Source: Funneliformis mosseae (taxonomy: Eukaryota > Glomeromycota > Glomeromycetes > Glomerales > Glomeraceae). Taken from it: DNA of 25,741 bases. Each line of letters begins with the position of its first letter. Within the stretch, counting starts at the first letter, position 1. The notes below the pieces were generated by a model that was given only the letters and a program-made list of their open reading frames with translations, did no database searches and was not told the DNA's origin. Positions 10,503-19,580 of the stretch are shown here, piece by piece. The stretch spans positions 1-25,741 of the forward strand of contig CAJVPP010000833.1 of the NCBI GenBank assembly GCA_910592005.1, read 5' to 3'. Made by a program: the position numbers and the translations under genes.

Positions 10503-11554
10503 ATGGTAAATATAGCATAAAAAACACGTAAAGATGACCAGAACTCATCTGATCTGAATATGGTTAGCATAATATGGTTATCGCATTTTATGATGATAAT
10601 GGTTTATCCAATTCTTTTGGTGATAACCCTATGATGATCTCGATCTTAGTGATAATGGTGACAATTTTTCAGGTTCTGGTGATAATATTAATAATGTACT
10701 GGCTGGTGATGGTGATGGTAATAGTGAACATATTGGTTACAAATTTCTTAATGAAGAAGTGTAAGATGATAATGATGACAGTGGATGGAATAATCTGAAG
10801 GATATAGAAACTGAAATTAAGCTTAATCAAAAATTAAAAGAATTCAGTTTAGTATAGAGAAATGATAATCAATTAGAAAAAACAAAGCGAGGACCATATA
10901 AAATAGGCAAGACGTCAAAATCAATATATTATAATAAGTATGATCTAAATGACTTGTTAATTAAAGCAACAGTTGACACTACAAAAATTACAAATTTTTT
11001 TAATATTAGCAAAACTTAATCTACCAAATCATAATACTTAAGCCTAATATATTAGAAGATTCCTCAAGTGATTCAGAAAGTGAGATTTTTAACCTATATA
11101 CCTATCAAATAGCTGAAAAAATAAAAGATCTCAAAGAACAGTTAGAGAAACAACATAATCAATTAACAGTTATTGAGTATAATCATAAAAGAGCAATATT
11201 TGAATATCTTACCTTATTAAATAGTAATAACAGATGTAAAAGAGTTGAAATCAGCTTAGAAGTTGCTCAAAAAATTTATATTAATGGTGATGTATAGAAA
11301 ACGCGAAAACTCTGAAATCTTACGAAATATTGATTACTTAACAACAAACTTCCAGCATCTAGACGTGAAAAATATCAAAAAATAATTAAAGTAATTGATG
11401 ATGAAAATGTTGCAGAAAGATGTCACATTTAAATTCAAAAACAAAATTTCAATACCACACCAGCCATATTTAAAAAATTTGTTGAAGACGAATTATTTCC
11501 TAGTATTGGAATTGCTAAAGAAAAATCCATTGCTTTAATGACTGCAACAAGATG
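10503..11554 (+). pseudogene. DDE transposase pseudogene, N-terminal half
   Basis: Plus-strand coding starts at an ATG at 10503. It runs through an acidic D/N/G/S-rich region (about 10590-10800: DDLDLSDNGDNFSGSGDN), a basic K-T-K-R-G-P-Y-K-x-G-K-T segment near 10885, an acidic SSSDSESE patch near 11060, a coiled-coil-like Glu/Lys/Gln stretch (KIKDLKEQLEKQHNQL) and a conserved-looking end, SIALMTATR, at 11527-11554. This layout matches a DDE (IS630/Tc1-like) transposase family common in Rhizophagus, recalled from memory. Coding stops at AGAT|GTAAGTA, a good 5' splice site placed so that T plus GG of the next exon would restore the usual Trp. The catalytic half is absent. Frame changes near 10620 and 11035 and several stops make it dead. 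The hydrophobic reading at 10574-10798 is a frame shadow. Confidence 0.55.
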
Positions 11555-13204
11555 TAAGTAAAAAAATTTAAATATATAAAAGTAAAAATATAAACTATAT
11601 CTTAAAAACACGAGAAAATTTTATAAATCAATCCAAAATACAGTATTAATAATTGTATTTTAGGATACTATTGATGTTCTTGATGCTTTCCTCTAAGACT
11701 TGACGCAATATAAATTCTTCCGAGTTGTAGTCTCACTTGTCTTGCACAACTATGAGAAGCTTGAAACTGTCAGTAACTTCCCTAACGATAAATGAATCTC
11801 CAAACATAGCTGATATGCCATTGACAACTATGATATTTCCCTTTTCCTAGTCAATCGCTTGGTTGTTGGCTTTGTTTGTCAACTTTGAGGATGGAAATTG
11901 TTCATTAGCCTGGCACACAGAGAGATGCTTTAACTTTACGACAATATCCAAAGTACTATTTTTACCATAAGCGCCACGATACAGGTCACGTAAAAGTAAC
12001 ATTTTCGTTTCATCTTTTTCGACAAGCATATTTGTGCGAAATGCTTCATGATACGCTATGAACAACTCCTATTCTTGCCAATATATGTTTTTGTTATGAA
12101 AAAATGTCATCTCAAGTGGTATTGACACAAGCTTTAACACATCATTGTAAAGCCATAGAAAAAAGAACGGTATCTTAATAAAAAAATGAATGGGACTGTC
12201 ATTGCAATTGTTCAAAAAGATATGCAAGTCACGCTCTAAATTTTCGATGGTTTTGATGGGATCATTCGGATCCAGACATTTCTTGATGGTGACAGGAATT
12301 GTCTCTATGCAATGATATAAAAGTTCCAGAGCTAGACGTTTATTGTTTTGCACATTATTATAAATATTGTAGTGTTTCTGGATTTCCAACTTGGTATGCA
12401 GAAAAATGGTGTCATATTGATTTTTGTCCATATTATTAAAGAATATCTTTCCATTCTTAGTGATTACCTCAAAACAAGTATTAAGAAGATATTGGAATGC
12501 GCGAGGCAATCCTCCCGTATCTTCTATAAGATTAAGGAACGGTTGACAAAGCTTCCACTTAGACTCATCATCATCAAAGACTAGTGTGCCAAAAATTTTC
12601 GCATAATGATCCACAATATGAATCATCGATGCAGTTGATAGTAGAAGACAAATAACAAATTTAAATAAAACCTTTGACGCCTCTTTGGCCATAATGACAA
12701 TTTGCGGTGCAGTTTCTGAAAGGAACGTTTGAATATAAGTGAGTCTGGGTAGATCAAATATGAAACATGCAAGATCGCTGATCATGTTCTTGAATAACTT
12801 ATTTGTTAGGTTTACCGTTTTCTCATCCCAGATATCGATCTCCTGAAAATCATCGATATGGAGGAATATAAAGAGCACTTGATTGTTAAAGAGAGATAGA
12901 GATTTTCGAATACTTTCAAAGACCATACTGATATTGAATATTTTGATGTAAAGCTTGGCCAAAGCTCGAAAGGCTTCAAACACTATGTCATATTTCCTTT
13001 TGATAAAAAAAGTGAAAGCAATCCGCAAACCAATAATCACTGTTGAGTCTAATTCGCAGTTCTCATTTTTAAGATTGATGTCATTTGAAAAGTCAAGATA
13101 AATGTATTCGAAATATGGTTTACGACCGTCGATGATCCACTCTACGGGTAGAATCCAATCAGATTGTATATTATTGAACAGCTCCTCACCAAACTGAGTT
13201 TTTC

Positions 13205-13271
13205 CTACATACAAAATATTAGAGATGGACAAATATGCATAAAGTTATAATTAATAGTACAAAAACGATAC
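13205..13271 (-). other. 67-bp GT-AG intron inside the Walker A motif
   Basis: On the minus strand the upstream exon ends GGA ATA G, the intron runs GTATCG...TTGTATGTAG, and the next exon begins GA AAA ACT CAG. Joining gives Gly-Ile-Gly-Lys-Thr-Gln, completing the P-loop in phase 1. Unspliced, the frame stops soon after. The recovery of GKT is strong evidence that the intron is real and that the flanking exons belong to one gene. Confidence 0.8.
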
Positions 13272-13566
13272 CTATTCCCGGAGCTCCTCCACTAACAAGA
13301 ATAAAGAAGTCTGTCTTTGCTTTACAGTTCTTAAGGTTATTATCCACATTCTTCAAAATAGTAACAATTGCATTGGTGATGTCACGATCCATTAATGGCA
13401 TCTTCAACTCGTCAGATTTTTCAGTAAAATTAAGAAGGCATCTTTTAGAATATCCTTTATAATCTCTTTAACTAATGTTTGAAGTGGAACAAATTTGATT
13501 CGAGATCTAAACGGTGCAAGAAGATTCTGCTGTAATGTAAAACAACAATTTTTGCACGTTCTTACC

Positions 13567-14051
13567 GCTCTTTATTATTCCTTGTCCTTAGCAAAAATCA
13601 ACAAAAAAAAATATGTCAGGAGTATACAAAATGATCCTTAATGAGAAAAGCAGTGTAGGCTTGATACGTCTGGATAATACGTGAGGTGTACAAATGTTAA
13701 ACTATGTTATGATAGAACTTACTTTGGATGTTTAACTCATTGATCAACTCATCAAGAAGTTTAGCTGGTCTATAATACATGTTTAAGGGAGAACCACGAA
13801 ACTCTTCGCTCTTTATTATTCCTTGTCTTTAGCAAAATCAACAAAAAAAAATATGTCAGGAGTATACAAAATGATCCTCAGCGAGAAAAGCAGTGTAGGT
13901 TTGATACGTCTGTTGAATAACACGTGAGGCGTATAAACGTTAAACTATGTTATGATTAGAACTGACTTTGGTTATTTAACTCATTGATCAAAACATCAAG
14001 ATTTTTAGCTGATCCATAAAATATGTTAAAGGGAGAATCACGAAACTCATC
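13567..14051 (-). repeat. 241-bp tandem duplication in the Crinkler 5' region
   Basis: Two direct copies start at 13567 and 13808 (both GCTCTTTATTATTCCTTGTC on the plus strand). They share nearly the whole 241 bp with small indels and substitutions. On the coding strand each copy holds the end of the SAM-like exon (GAGTTTCGTG...) followed by an intron-like tail. The copy at 13722 has a consensus donor GTAAGT, while the other (13966) reads GTCAGT. The unit's 3' end is a T-rich tract and CTAAG/CTAAAG near 13587 and 13830. Confidence 0.8.
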
Positions 14052-14244
14052 TTTGGTCATATTAACAAAAGAATGACCATCAAACCTCTTAGTATGAAAT
14101 TTTGTTAAGTCATTCTCATTAAGGTTCAAACTCTTTAATCATAATAATTAATAAGTTATTCCGTGTTATAATTTTTCACAACTTCAAACGAAGGATCAGA
14201 ATTTGTAGTCATTTCTCAATTTGAAAAAAAAAATATAGTGGATT

Positions 14245-14262
14245 TGGGATATATATAAGAAT
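14245..14262 (-). promoter_or_regulatory. TATA-like box upstream of the Crinkler gene
   Basis: On the minus strand TTCTTATATATATCCC lies about 40 bp before the ATG at 14212. It is followed by a T-rich run and then AAATTGAGAAATG. Position and sequence would suit a core promoter, but the region is AT-rich, so chance occurrence is likely. Confidence 0.3.
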
Positions 14263-14336
14263 CTATTGTCGCACAAATCAGTCAGAACGATCAATAATTA
14301 CATCATTATTTTTTAAACTACCACCAATTAGAGCCC

Positions 14337-14386
14337 ACGAATTCGTGCAAAATATGAAACCGTTGATGCGTTCGAAGCATCATAAA
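14337..14386. repeat. Two short palindromes
   Basis: CACGAATTCGTG is a perfect 12-bp palindrome. Shortly after it GATGCGTTCGAAGCATC forms a stem of GATGC/GCATC. They lie between the Crinkler promoter region and the 723-bp element. Function unknown; they stand out because they are GC-richer than the surroundings. Confidence 0.4.
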
Positions 14387-14470
14387 TCACATGATCATAT
14401 AAAAAGTAATAAAAAAATAATAGATCACTAAAAAAATGTAAATATTAGAAAGTTTATCACAAAAATACTA

Positions 14471-15193
14471 TACAGTCGCCACTAGATATAATGAACCCTC
14501 CGTTCTGTGGGGTTTGGTTCAGTATAGGATGAGTTTGTTATATGATGCTCACTCTATATACTGAACTGTTCGGTATATAAAGTCTATAATAAAATTAAAG
14601 ACATGTGATCATATTAGTAATATCGGTATTAACATTTACATGTATATCTTGCATATGAAAGATTAAATTTTACTTCTTTAAGCATTAATTTTGTACAATA
14701 TCAACTTAAAAATCTTCTATTAATATCTATATTTTTGCGTAAATTTATCTACACCTGGTAAAAAACTTAAAAAATCACATCATTTAAAATTCACAGCATT
14801 TTATATTATTATACTTTATTAACAAAATTATATCAAAATACAAATTATTGCCCCAGTAAATATTTGGTGTGTAAGTTCAATATTATATTAGGAAGATTTG
14901 GTGAAAGAATATCCCCTTTCTTGACATGATATCGGAGCACTTTAAACAAAATTTCTGTGTTCTGATGAAAAAAAGATTATTCACGTTACGATAATTTTTA
15001 TATTAATTTAAGTCATGTGATAATTCAGTATATCAAATACGTACAATAAGTTCAGATGCAGTATATGGCATTTTACTATATAATTTCAGTATATCCAGTG
15101 CAATTAATTATAAAAAATTTGGTTCTGCATCACTTGGTTCGATATAACGAGTTTTCAGTATAAACAGGTTCATTATAACCAGTGGCAACTGTA
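14471..15193. mobile_element. 723-bp non-autonomous Tc1/mariner- or pogo-like element
   Basis: The left end TACAGTCGCCACTAGATATA (continuing ATGAACC) matches the reverse complement of the right end, TACAGTTGCCACTGGTTATA (continuing ATGAACC): 24 of 27 positions. The outer TA at each side fits the TA target duplication of this superfamily. Inside, several copies of TTCAGTATA or its complement sit near both ends, as expected for subterminal transposase-binding repeats. No transposase coding is present, so it would have depended on one encoded elsewhere. Confidence 0.75.
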
Positions 15194-15594
15194 TATGTCG
15201 GTATTTCGCTTAAAAATAAATGTTCTTTAAAAAAAAAAATAAAAAAAAATAAAATGTATTTGTACCCACAATATTTGAAAAAAAATTTTTTTAATGCAAC
15301 TTTTTATTTTACAATCAATTTTTAAGAATTTTAAGTAATACCATTAAAAAATTATTAAAGATTTTAAAATAAAATTTTGTTGCACATATAGTAACGTAAA
15401 CAAAAATATCATCAGATAATAAACAAAAATCACATATGTACAGACAGACATTATATGCATATTCTGGGATCTGAATAGAAGTGTCCTACACTTACGCTTA
15501 AGACAATAAAAAAATTTAAAATTTCAAAGAATTTTCTGAAAGTTATCTACATCTATCATCTAAAATTCTTTTATAATTAAACTTCTGAAATAGA
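15194..15594. other. Spacer between two DNA elements
   Basis: It contains A-rich runs near 15225-15260 and otherwise unremarkable AT-rich sequence. No gene, repeat family or RNA was recognised. Confidence 0.5.
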
Positions 15595-16848
15595 TACAAT
15601 TCTAGCGAAAAAAAATAACAATTTTTTTTTAGATTTTGAAGCGAATCACATGAAATATCTAAACAAAAACATAAATAATGATGTAAACAAGTTGTTTATA
15701 TCATATTTTAATAAATATCTGCAGTCTAGCGATCGCAAGCATCATACAATAGTTTCACTAAAAGAGTGCTGTCAATATATTAAAGCTTTATGGAAAGGTG
15801 GCATTCGTAAAGTCGCAGACCTTCAAAAAACCACTGGATATCCATTAAAAATATTATACAGATGGGTCAGAAGTCGTCTGAGACGTCCAAACTGTCTTTT
15901 TTCTTTTCAGCGTCGCTACCTTGATCAAATTGTGAAATCGCGTAAATATGCGTCAAGTAATGAAATAACTGAAAACCTAAAAAAAATATCCTGACCTTGA
16001 TATTGCACCTCAGACGGTTAGAGAAAACCTTCAAGACCTTAGATATAAAGTTTGTATTCCTCGTTCAGTTCCTTTTCTTATCCAGAATGCTATGAATCGT
16101 CATGTCACTTGGGTGAAAACTCATCAAGAAGAATGTTGGAATAATGTCATATTTTCTGACAAGTTGACATTTTAGATGTTTCGTAATATGACGCTAGTTC
16201 GTTACAAAGTTGGAAAAACAATGCCAAGACGAGTTATGGTAAAACACCCCTTTAAAGTCCATATGTGGGATGCATTTTGTGCAAAGAGAATTGTCAGATT
16301 TCACATGTTCATAGAGAACATGAATGGGAAGCTTTACTGGAATAGTATAACCGAAAATTTGTTTGAGCAAGCATCTCGGATTTTTTGAAACAGGTAGACA
16401 TTCCAACAGGATAACGATTCTAAGCATCAAGCTAAGCTTATGATCGCTTTGCTTCAGGATCATTGTCCTCGAGTTCTCAATTGGCCGCCTTCTTCTCCAG
16501 ATCTTAATCTGATTGAGAATCTATAGGCAATAATGAAAAGAAATGTTAAGAAGAAGGTTAATATTATGGTCATTGAAAAAAATTGGCTATGCAGGAAATT
16601 TTTATGAGGTTAATAAGGAAAGAATGAGAGGCAATCGATGTAAACTTATGTATTAATCTTGTAAGGTCTATGCCAGGACATGTAGGAATGGTAGTAGAAA
16701 GCCAAAGTCACACAATAAATTTTTAGGATTTTTATATTTTCATTATATATATTAGGGAGTTTAATTTTAAAATATTGGATTTTTTTAATAAAAGCTGGGT
16801 GAGATATTTGCCAATTTGTAATTGTCATTTTTTTCCGCCAGAATTGTA
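15595..16848 (+). mobile_element. Complete Tc1/mariner element (1254 bp)
   Basis: Terminal inverted repeats of 29 bp: the left begins TACAATTCTAGCGAAAAAAA at 15595, and the right, in reverse complement from 16848, begins TACAATTCTGGCGGAAAAAA. They agree at 26 of 29 positions, counting the flanking TA. The length is typical of Tc1 elements, and the single gene inside lies in the same orientation. Both ends are present, so it could in principle still be moved by a related transposase even though its own gene is dead. Confidence 0.85.
15650..16726 (+). pseudogene. Tc1/mariner transposase, disabled
   Basis: ATG at 15650 begins an N-terminal region (first 114 codons open) with helix-turn-helix-like segments (KECCQYIKALWKGGIRKVAD, KTTGYPLKILYRW). 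A shift in an A-run near 15981 moves coding to the frame used from 15987 to about 16570. The catalytic triad is visible: D at 16158 (FSDKLTF), D at 16410 (QQDNDSKH) and E at 16515 (LNLIENL). There are exactly 34 residues between the last two, the DD34E signature of Tc1. Stops at 16173 (before MFRN), 16387, 16393 and 16525, a shift near 16590 and a TGA near 16627 kill it. Several replace Trp or Gln expected from the family. It would have excised and inserted the surrounding element. Confidence 0.85.
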
Positions 16849-17475
16849 ACTATATATAAACTAATCTATGCTTAATAAATTTGGAAGTTACATACTTATG
16901 TTCATGATTAACTATATGATTACAAAATTTACAATATAATTTCTTAATTTCTAAATGAAAATGAATTTTAAAAAAAAAGAGAGAAATTTTTATTCTTAAA
17001 ATAATAAATGCATATAAAAATTGCCTTGAAAGTACAATGCATATATTATATGAAATTATAGTGCATAAATGCAAAGTTATGCAAATGCATGAATCTGTAA
17101 ACTCTACTACTAATTATGGATTCTAATTTAGTAACGCTTTTTTATAACATGATTTTCAATGAAAATGCTGAACTATGTAAATTTTTTATTAAAAAACTTC
17201 AAAAACAATTTTTCTAATATCATAAATGATAATGAAAAACTTAATTACTTAAAGGAATACCTGAGCTTTTCTTCTCTGTTTATCATAAAAAACCACGTTA
17301 TTATTCTTTATAGTTTTATTCTCTTGCAACCTCAAATTTTATGTCAAATAAAGAAATATGCAGAGAACATATCATTAATAATGCTAAAAGAAAAAACTGT
17401 TATCAAATTTGTTTAGAAGATCTAAAAGAATTATATTGTTCAAGTTCAAGAACCTCCATTTAATAGTAAAACTAA
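16849..17475 (+). other. AT-rich spacer with an unassigned short open frame
   Basis: An open frame at 17159-17416 (85 codons, MKMLNYVNFLLKNFKNNFSN) is rich in Asn, Lys, Ile and Phe. In another frame the next 100 bp reads NKEICREHIINNAKRKNCYQ, then ICLEDLKELYCSSS, which looks more protein-like and may mark a frameshifted remnant. I do not recognise a family. Near 17025-17080 variants of ATGCATA recur (AAATGCATAT, ACAATGCATATA, AAATGCATGAA). Confidence 0.3.
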
Positions 17476-17970
17476 TGTTACGGTCAGTTCTTTAAGATGC
17501 TTATAAGTGATAAGCGAAGCAATGTATATGGGTGGTAAGCAGAAGGTTTAATTTGATATTTAGATTTAGAAGAATGTCAGTAAATTAACAGTTTATTTAA
17601 TAACTATAACAATAAAGTACTGCCTCAGTCGGCGCTCTGTACTATACAATTATGTTAAAGGGATTAAACTAAACTATTATATAAAACTATAAATCAGACA
17701 CACTGCTAAGCTAAAGGAAATTGTCCTCTATTTATATAAAATGAAATGTATAAAGTTATCGAAGATATAAATATAATAAATAAGATATATAAAATAAATA
17801 AAATATAATAACTATATGAGATAAATAATATAAAATAAATAAAAAAAATATATTGTATAAAAGAAATATATGTTATAGACGATATAGATGACATAGAAGA
17901 AATATATAATTTCTTAGGGATCGACGTCATCCTTTAGATCATCATCATCCATATCTTCTTTCGTATAACA
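17476..17970 (-). mobile_element. Probable solo LTR (495 bp)
   Basis: The segment begins TGTTACGG and ends CGTATAACA on the plus strand, so both orientations start TGTTA and end TAACA, as copia-type LTRs do. On the minus strand a U3-like part full of TATATC/TATTTATT repeats (17930-17745) leads to a strong TATA box (TTTTATATAAATAGAGGAC, about 17745-17725) and a GC-richer leader. The flanking CTAA/TTAG extends the inverted repeat, but a 5-bp target duplication is not evident. No internal retroelement genes adjoin it. Confidence 0.45.
17740..17915. repeat. Degenerate TATAAATAA minisatellite in the LTR candidate
   Basis: Short variants of AAATATAATAAATAAGATAT and AAATAAATAAAATATAAT recur throughout. 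The resulting minus-strand open frame (17930-17706, Ile/Phe/Ser/Tyr only) is a low-complexity by-product, not a gene. Confidence 0.6.
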
Positions 17971-18508
17971 TTAGCTTAGTACAGGCAAGTAAAATTTATT
18001 TTCGAGAAAATTATTCAAAAATACAAATTATATATATTAATTTTACTGACACTAAAAAAGATTATGATTTTTGATGAATATATGAAGGTAAAGAAAAATC
18101 TGATTTTTTATATTTACAATAACGATCATAAATAATGTAACAAAAAAATAAAATCCTTTAAATTTAAATATTTCTTTTAATTCTAAAGGTATCCTAGCCC
18201 TTTTTAATAAAATTTTATTTGATAATACTATTATTTTTTAATATTAAATTTTAATATATATTAATACTTCTAGTTATAAAATAATATGTAAGTAATACAA
18301 ATCATGTGTTATATTACTTTTGATTATTTTTGATATAAATCAGATGATCATTATTATGCTATATAAAAAATTGTATAAAAGAGTATTTTTTTATTTATTG
18401 TTTAATTATGTAATATATCATAACTACTTAATAAACAAGTAACAGCAAAAAAGCATCACATAATTCCTAATAAAAGAACACAAAATTTTTTTATTACAAA
18501 ATGGATAT
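17971..18508. other. AT-rich stretch, nothing recognisable
   Basis: Stops are dense on both strands and there are many T and A runs. No motif, repeat unit or RNA structure could be supported. Confidence 0.5.
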
Positions 18509-18713
18509 TGTTAATGTGTAATTCTTGTGAACTACGACTGTTAAACAGGGTGTTCAAGTGGTTTATTCTTTTTAATTGAGCAGTAATCTTTCAATAGTTT
18601 ACAAGCTTTAACTCAGAAGATTTATTAAAGTATTTATTTTGTCATAATGAGTTACGATTTAACAGATTATTAGTAGTGTATATTTGTAAATATTATGTTT
18701 ATTCACAAGTAAG

Positions 18714-18792
18714 ATAATAATAAAGATGAAGAAAAAGAAGAAAAATAAAAGAAAATAAAGAAGAAAAATAAGAAAGAGAAAAGAAATAAACT
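18714..18792. repeat. Purine-only (GAA/AAG-rich) tract
   Basis: About 75 bases are almost entirely A and G on the plus strand (AAGATGAAGAAAAAGAAGAA and similar). Its complement is a pyrimidine tract that would lie in the leader of the LTR candidate. Confidence 0.7.
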
Positions 18793-18938
18793 ACTAAAAC
18801 TAAAAGGTGACGCAGTAGACCAGTTGCCTCTAAAACTACTAAAGCTATCCTATCAAATTCCTATCTGTTTCTTCTCTTTACATGAACTAAAAACTACCTA
18901 TTTATATAAAATAACTTACATAGAAAGATATAACTAAC

Positions 18939-19030
18939 ATGTCTAATATATCAACTATGTCTAATATGTCAACTATATCTAATATATCAACTATATCAGC
19001 TATGTCTAATATATTAACTATATTATATAT
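18939..19030. repeat. 18-bp minisatellite (ATGTCTAATATATCAACT)
   Basis: Units read ATGTCTAATATATCAACT, ATGTCTAATATGTCAACT, ATATCTAATATATCAACT, a half unit ATATCAGCT, then ATGTCTAATATATTAACT. Looser ATATGTC variants continue to about 19070. The array sits just upstream, in the minus direction, of the TATA-like box of the LTR candidate. Confidence 0.8.
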
Positions 19031-19095
19031 GTTACATATGTCTGACATGTCGTATATGTCAGTTATGTCAAATCAGTCGATCTTTTGCATTACAT

Positions 19096-19194
19096 GAGTT
19101 GCGTCACATTTATCCGTTTACAATATATAACAAGAAAAGTAGTAAAGATTTAAAAATTGCACCTTCTACAATTTCTCGTATTAGAAAAAGATGA
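19096..19194 (+). pseudogene. Short transposase-like helix-turn-helix fragment
   Basis: Thirty-two codons in one frame include KDLKIAPSTISRIRKR, which has the shape of the second helix-turn-helix of Tc1-type transposases (x-I-A-P-S-T-I-S-R-I-x-K-R). A TGA follows immediately, and nothing downstream continues the protein. The nearby frame 19157-19345 overlaps it and shows no recognisable product. Confidence 0.35.
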
Positions 19195-19261
19195 TTTAAA
19201 ATCCACTTTTAACAAAACAGATCATCTACACTGGTTAAAATCAAAAAAAATCAGATATGCG

Positions 19262-19470
19262 AAAAATCAGCCTAAATTTGACCTAAATTCAGCAAATTAT
19301 CAAAAAATTAGCCTAGCTGATTGGTATACACTAGAAATTGGTTAAGAATTAGCTAAAATTTAACCTATCTTATTTATAGCTAATTGGCATATGTTAAAAA
19401 TTAGCTAAAATTTGATCTATCTTATTTATAACCAATTGATGTTTAATTTACATCCAATTGATATACATCA
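19262..19470. repeat. Diverged repeats of TTAGCTAAAATTTGACCTA
   Basis: The clearest pair is AATTAGCTAAAATTTAACCT near 19346 and AATTAGCTAAAATTTGATCT near 19396, about 50 bp apart, each followed by ATCTTATTTATA and then CAATTG/TAATTG. Looser copies sit near 19268 and 19640. Confidence 0.55.
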
Positions 19471-19580
19471 AAAATAAACTAAAATATTTCAAAATAAAAT
19501 AAAATTCAGAAGAAAATAAGGAAATATAACTGATATTTAAGATTAATAGCCAAATAATACTAAAAACATTTAATTTATTT

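Larger units (their letters stand above)
11646..14212 (-). pseudogene. Crinkler-type SAM-NTPase-nuclease gene, disabled
   Basis: The likely start is ATG at 14212-14210. An N-terminal exon resembles a SAM domain (T-E-x-L-I-N-Y, then later the GSAKNLDVLINELN helix). Downstream is a P-loop NTPase: Walker A GGAPGIG is completed to GK-T across a 67-bp intron (13271-13205), Walker B reads LFIFLHIDDF near 12880, a sensor-like LSETAPQ lies near 12715 and GGLPRAFQYLL near 12510. The C-terminus (11850-11646) has GDSF, then LLIVVQDK, which fits the D...[E/Q]xK core of restriction-type nucleases. This domain set is that of Crinkler (CRN) NTPase-nuclease effectors. The long exon 13204-11646 stays in one frame but carries TAG at 12071, TAG at 11849 and TGA at 11735, each where Trp is expected. 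The SAM exon has several stops and a shift, and a one-base frameshift lies near 13420. In a live copy it would be an NTPase-driven nuclease acting in the host or own nucleus; this is inference from the family. Confidence 0.7.
18509..19132 (-). mobile_element. Weak second LTR candidate
   Basis: On the minus strand a TATA box (TTTTATATAAATAGGTAG, about 18916-18895) lies downstream of a TGTC/ATAT minisatellite and upstream of a GC-richer leader, the same plan as at 17476-17970. TGTTA at 18509 and TAACA near 19132 could be the ends, but no target duplication is seen. A short helix-turn-helix-like reading overlaps the right edge, so the true right border may lie nearer 19080. Confidence 0.3.

Noticed and set aside
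10574..10798. Hydrophobic open frame that could pass for a membrane protein
   Set aside because: It is the shifted reading of the acidic Asp/Gly/Asn-rich transposase N-terminus (GATGAT/GGTGAT repeats read as M/V/I codons).
12348..12584. Plus-strand open frame
   Set aside because: Lies antisense inside the long exon of the Crinkler-type gene and has no family resemblance.
13235..13462. Plus-strand open frame of 75 codons
   Set aside because: Antisense to the P-loop exon and intron of the Crinkler-type gene; no independent support.
16194..16463. Minus-strand open frame of 89 codons
   Set aside because: Antisense shadow of the Tc1 transposase catalytic region.
17706..17930. Minus-strand open frame rich in Ile, Phe, Ser and Tyr
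   Set aside because: Arises from a degenerate AT minisatellite; low-complexity composition and no start context.
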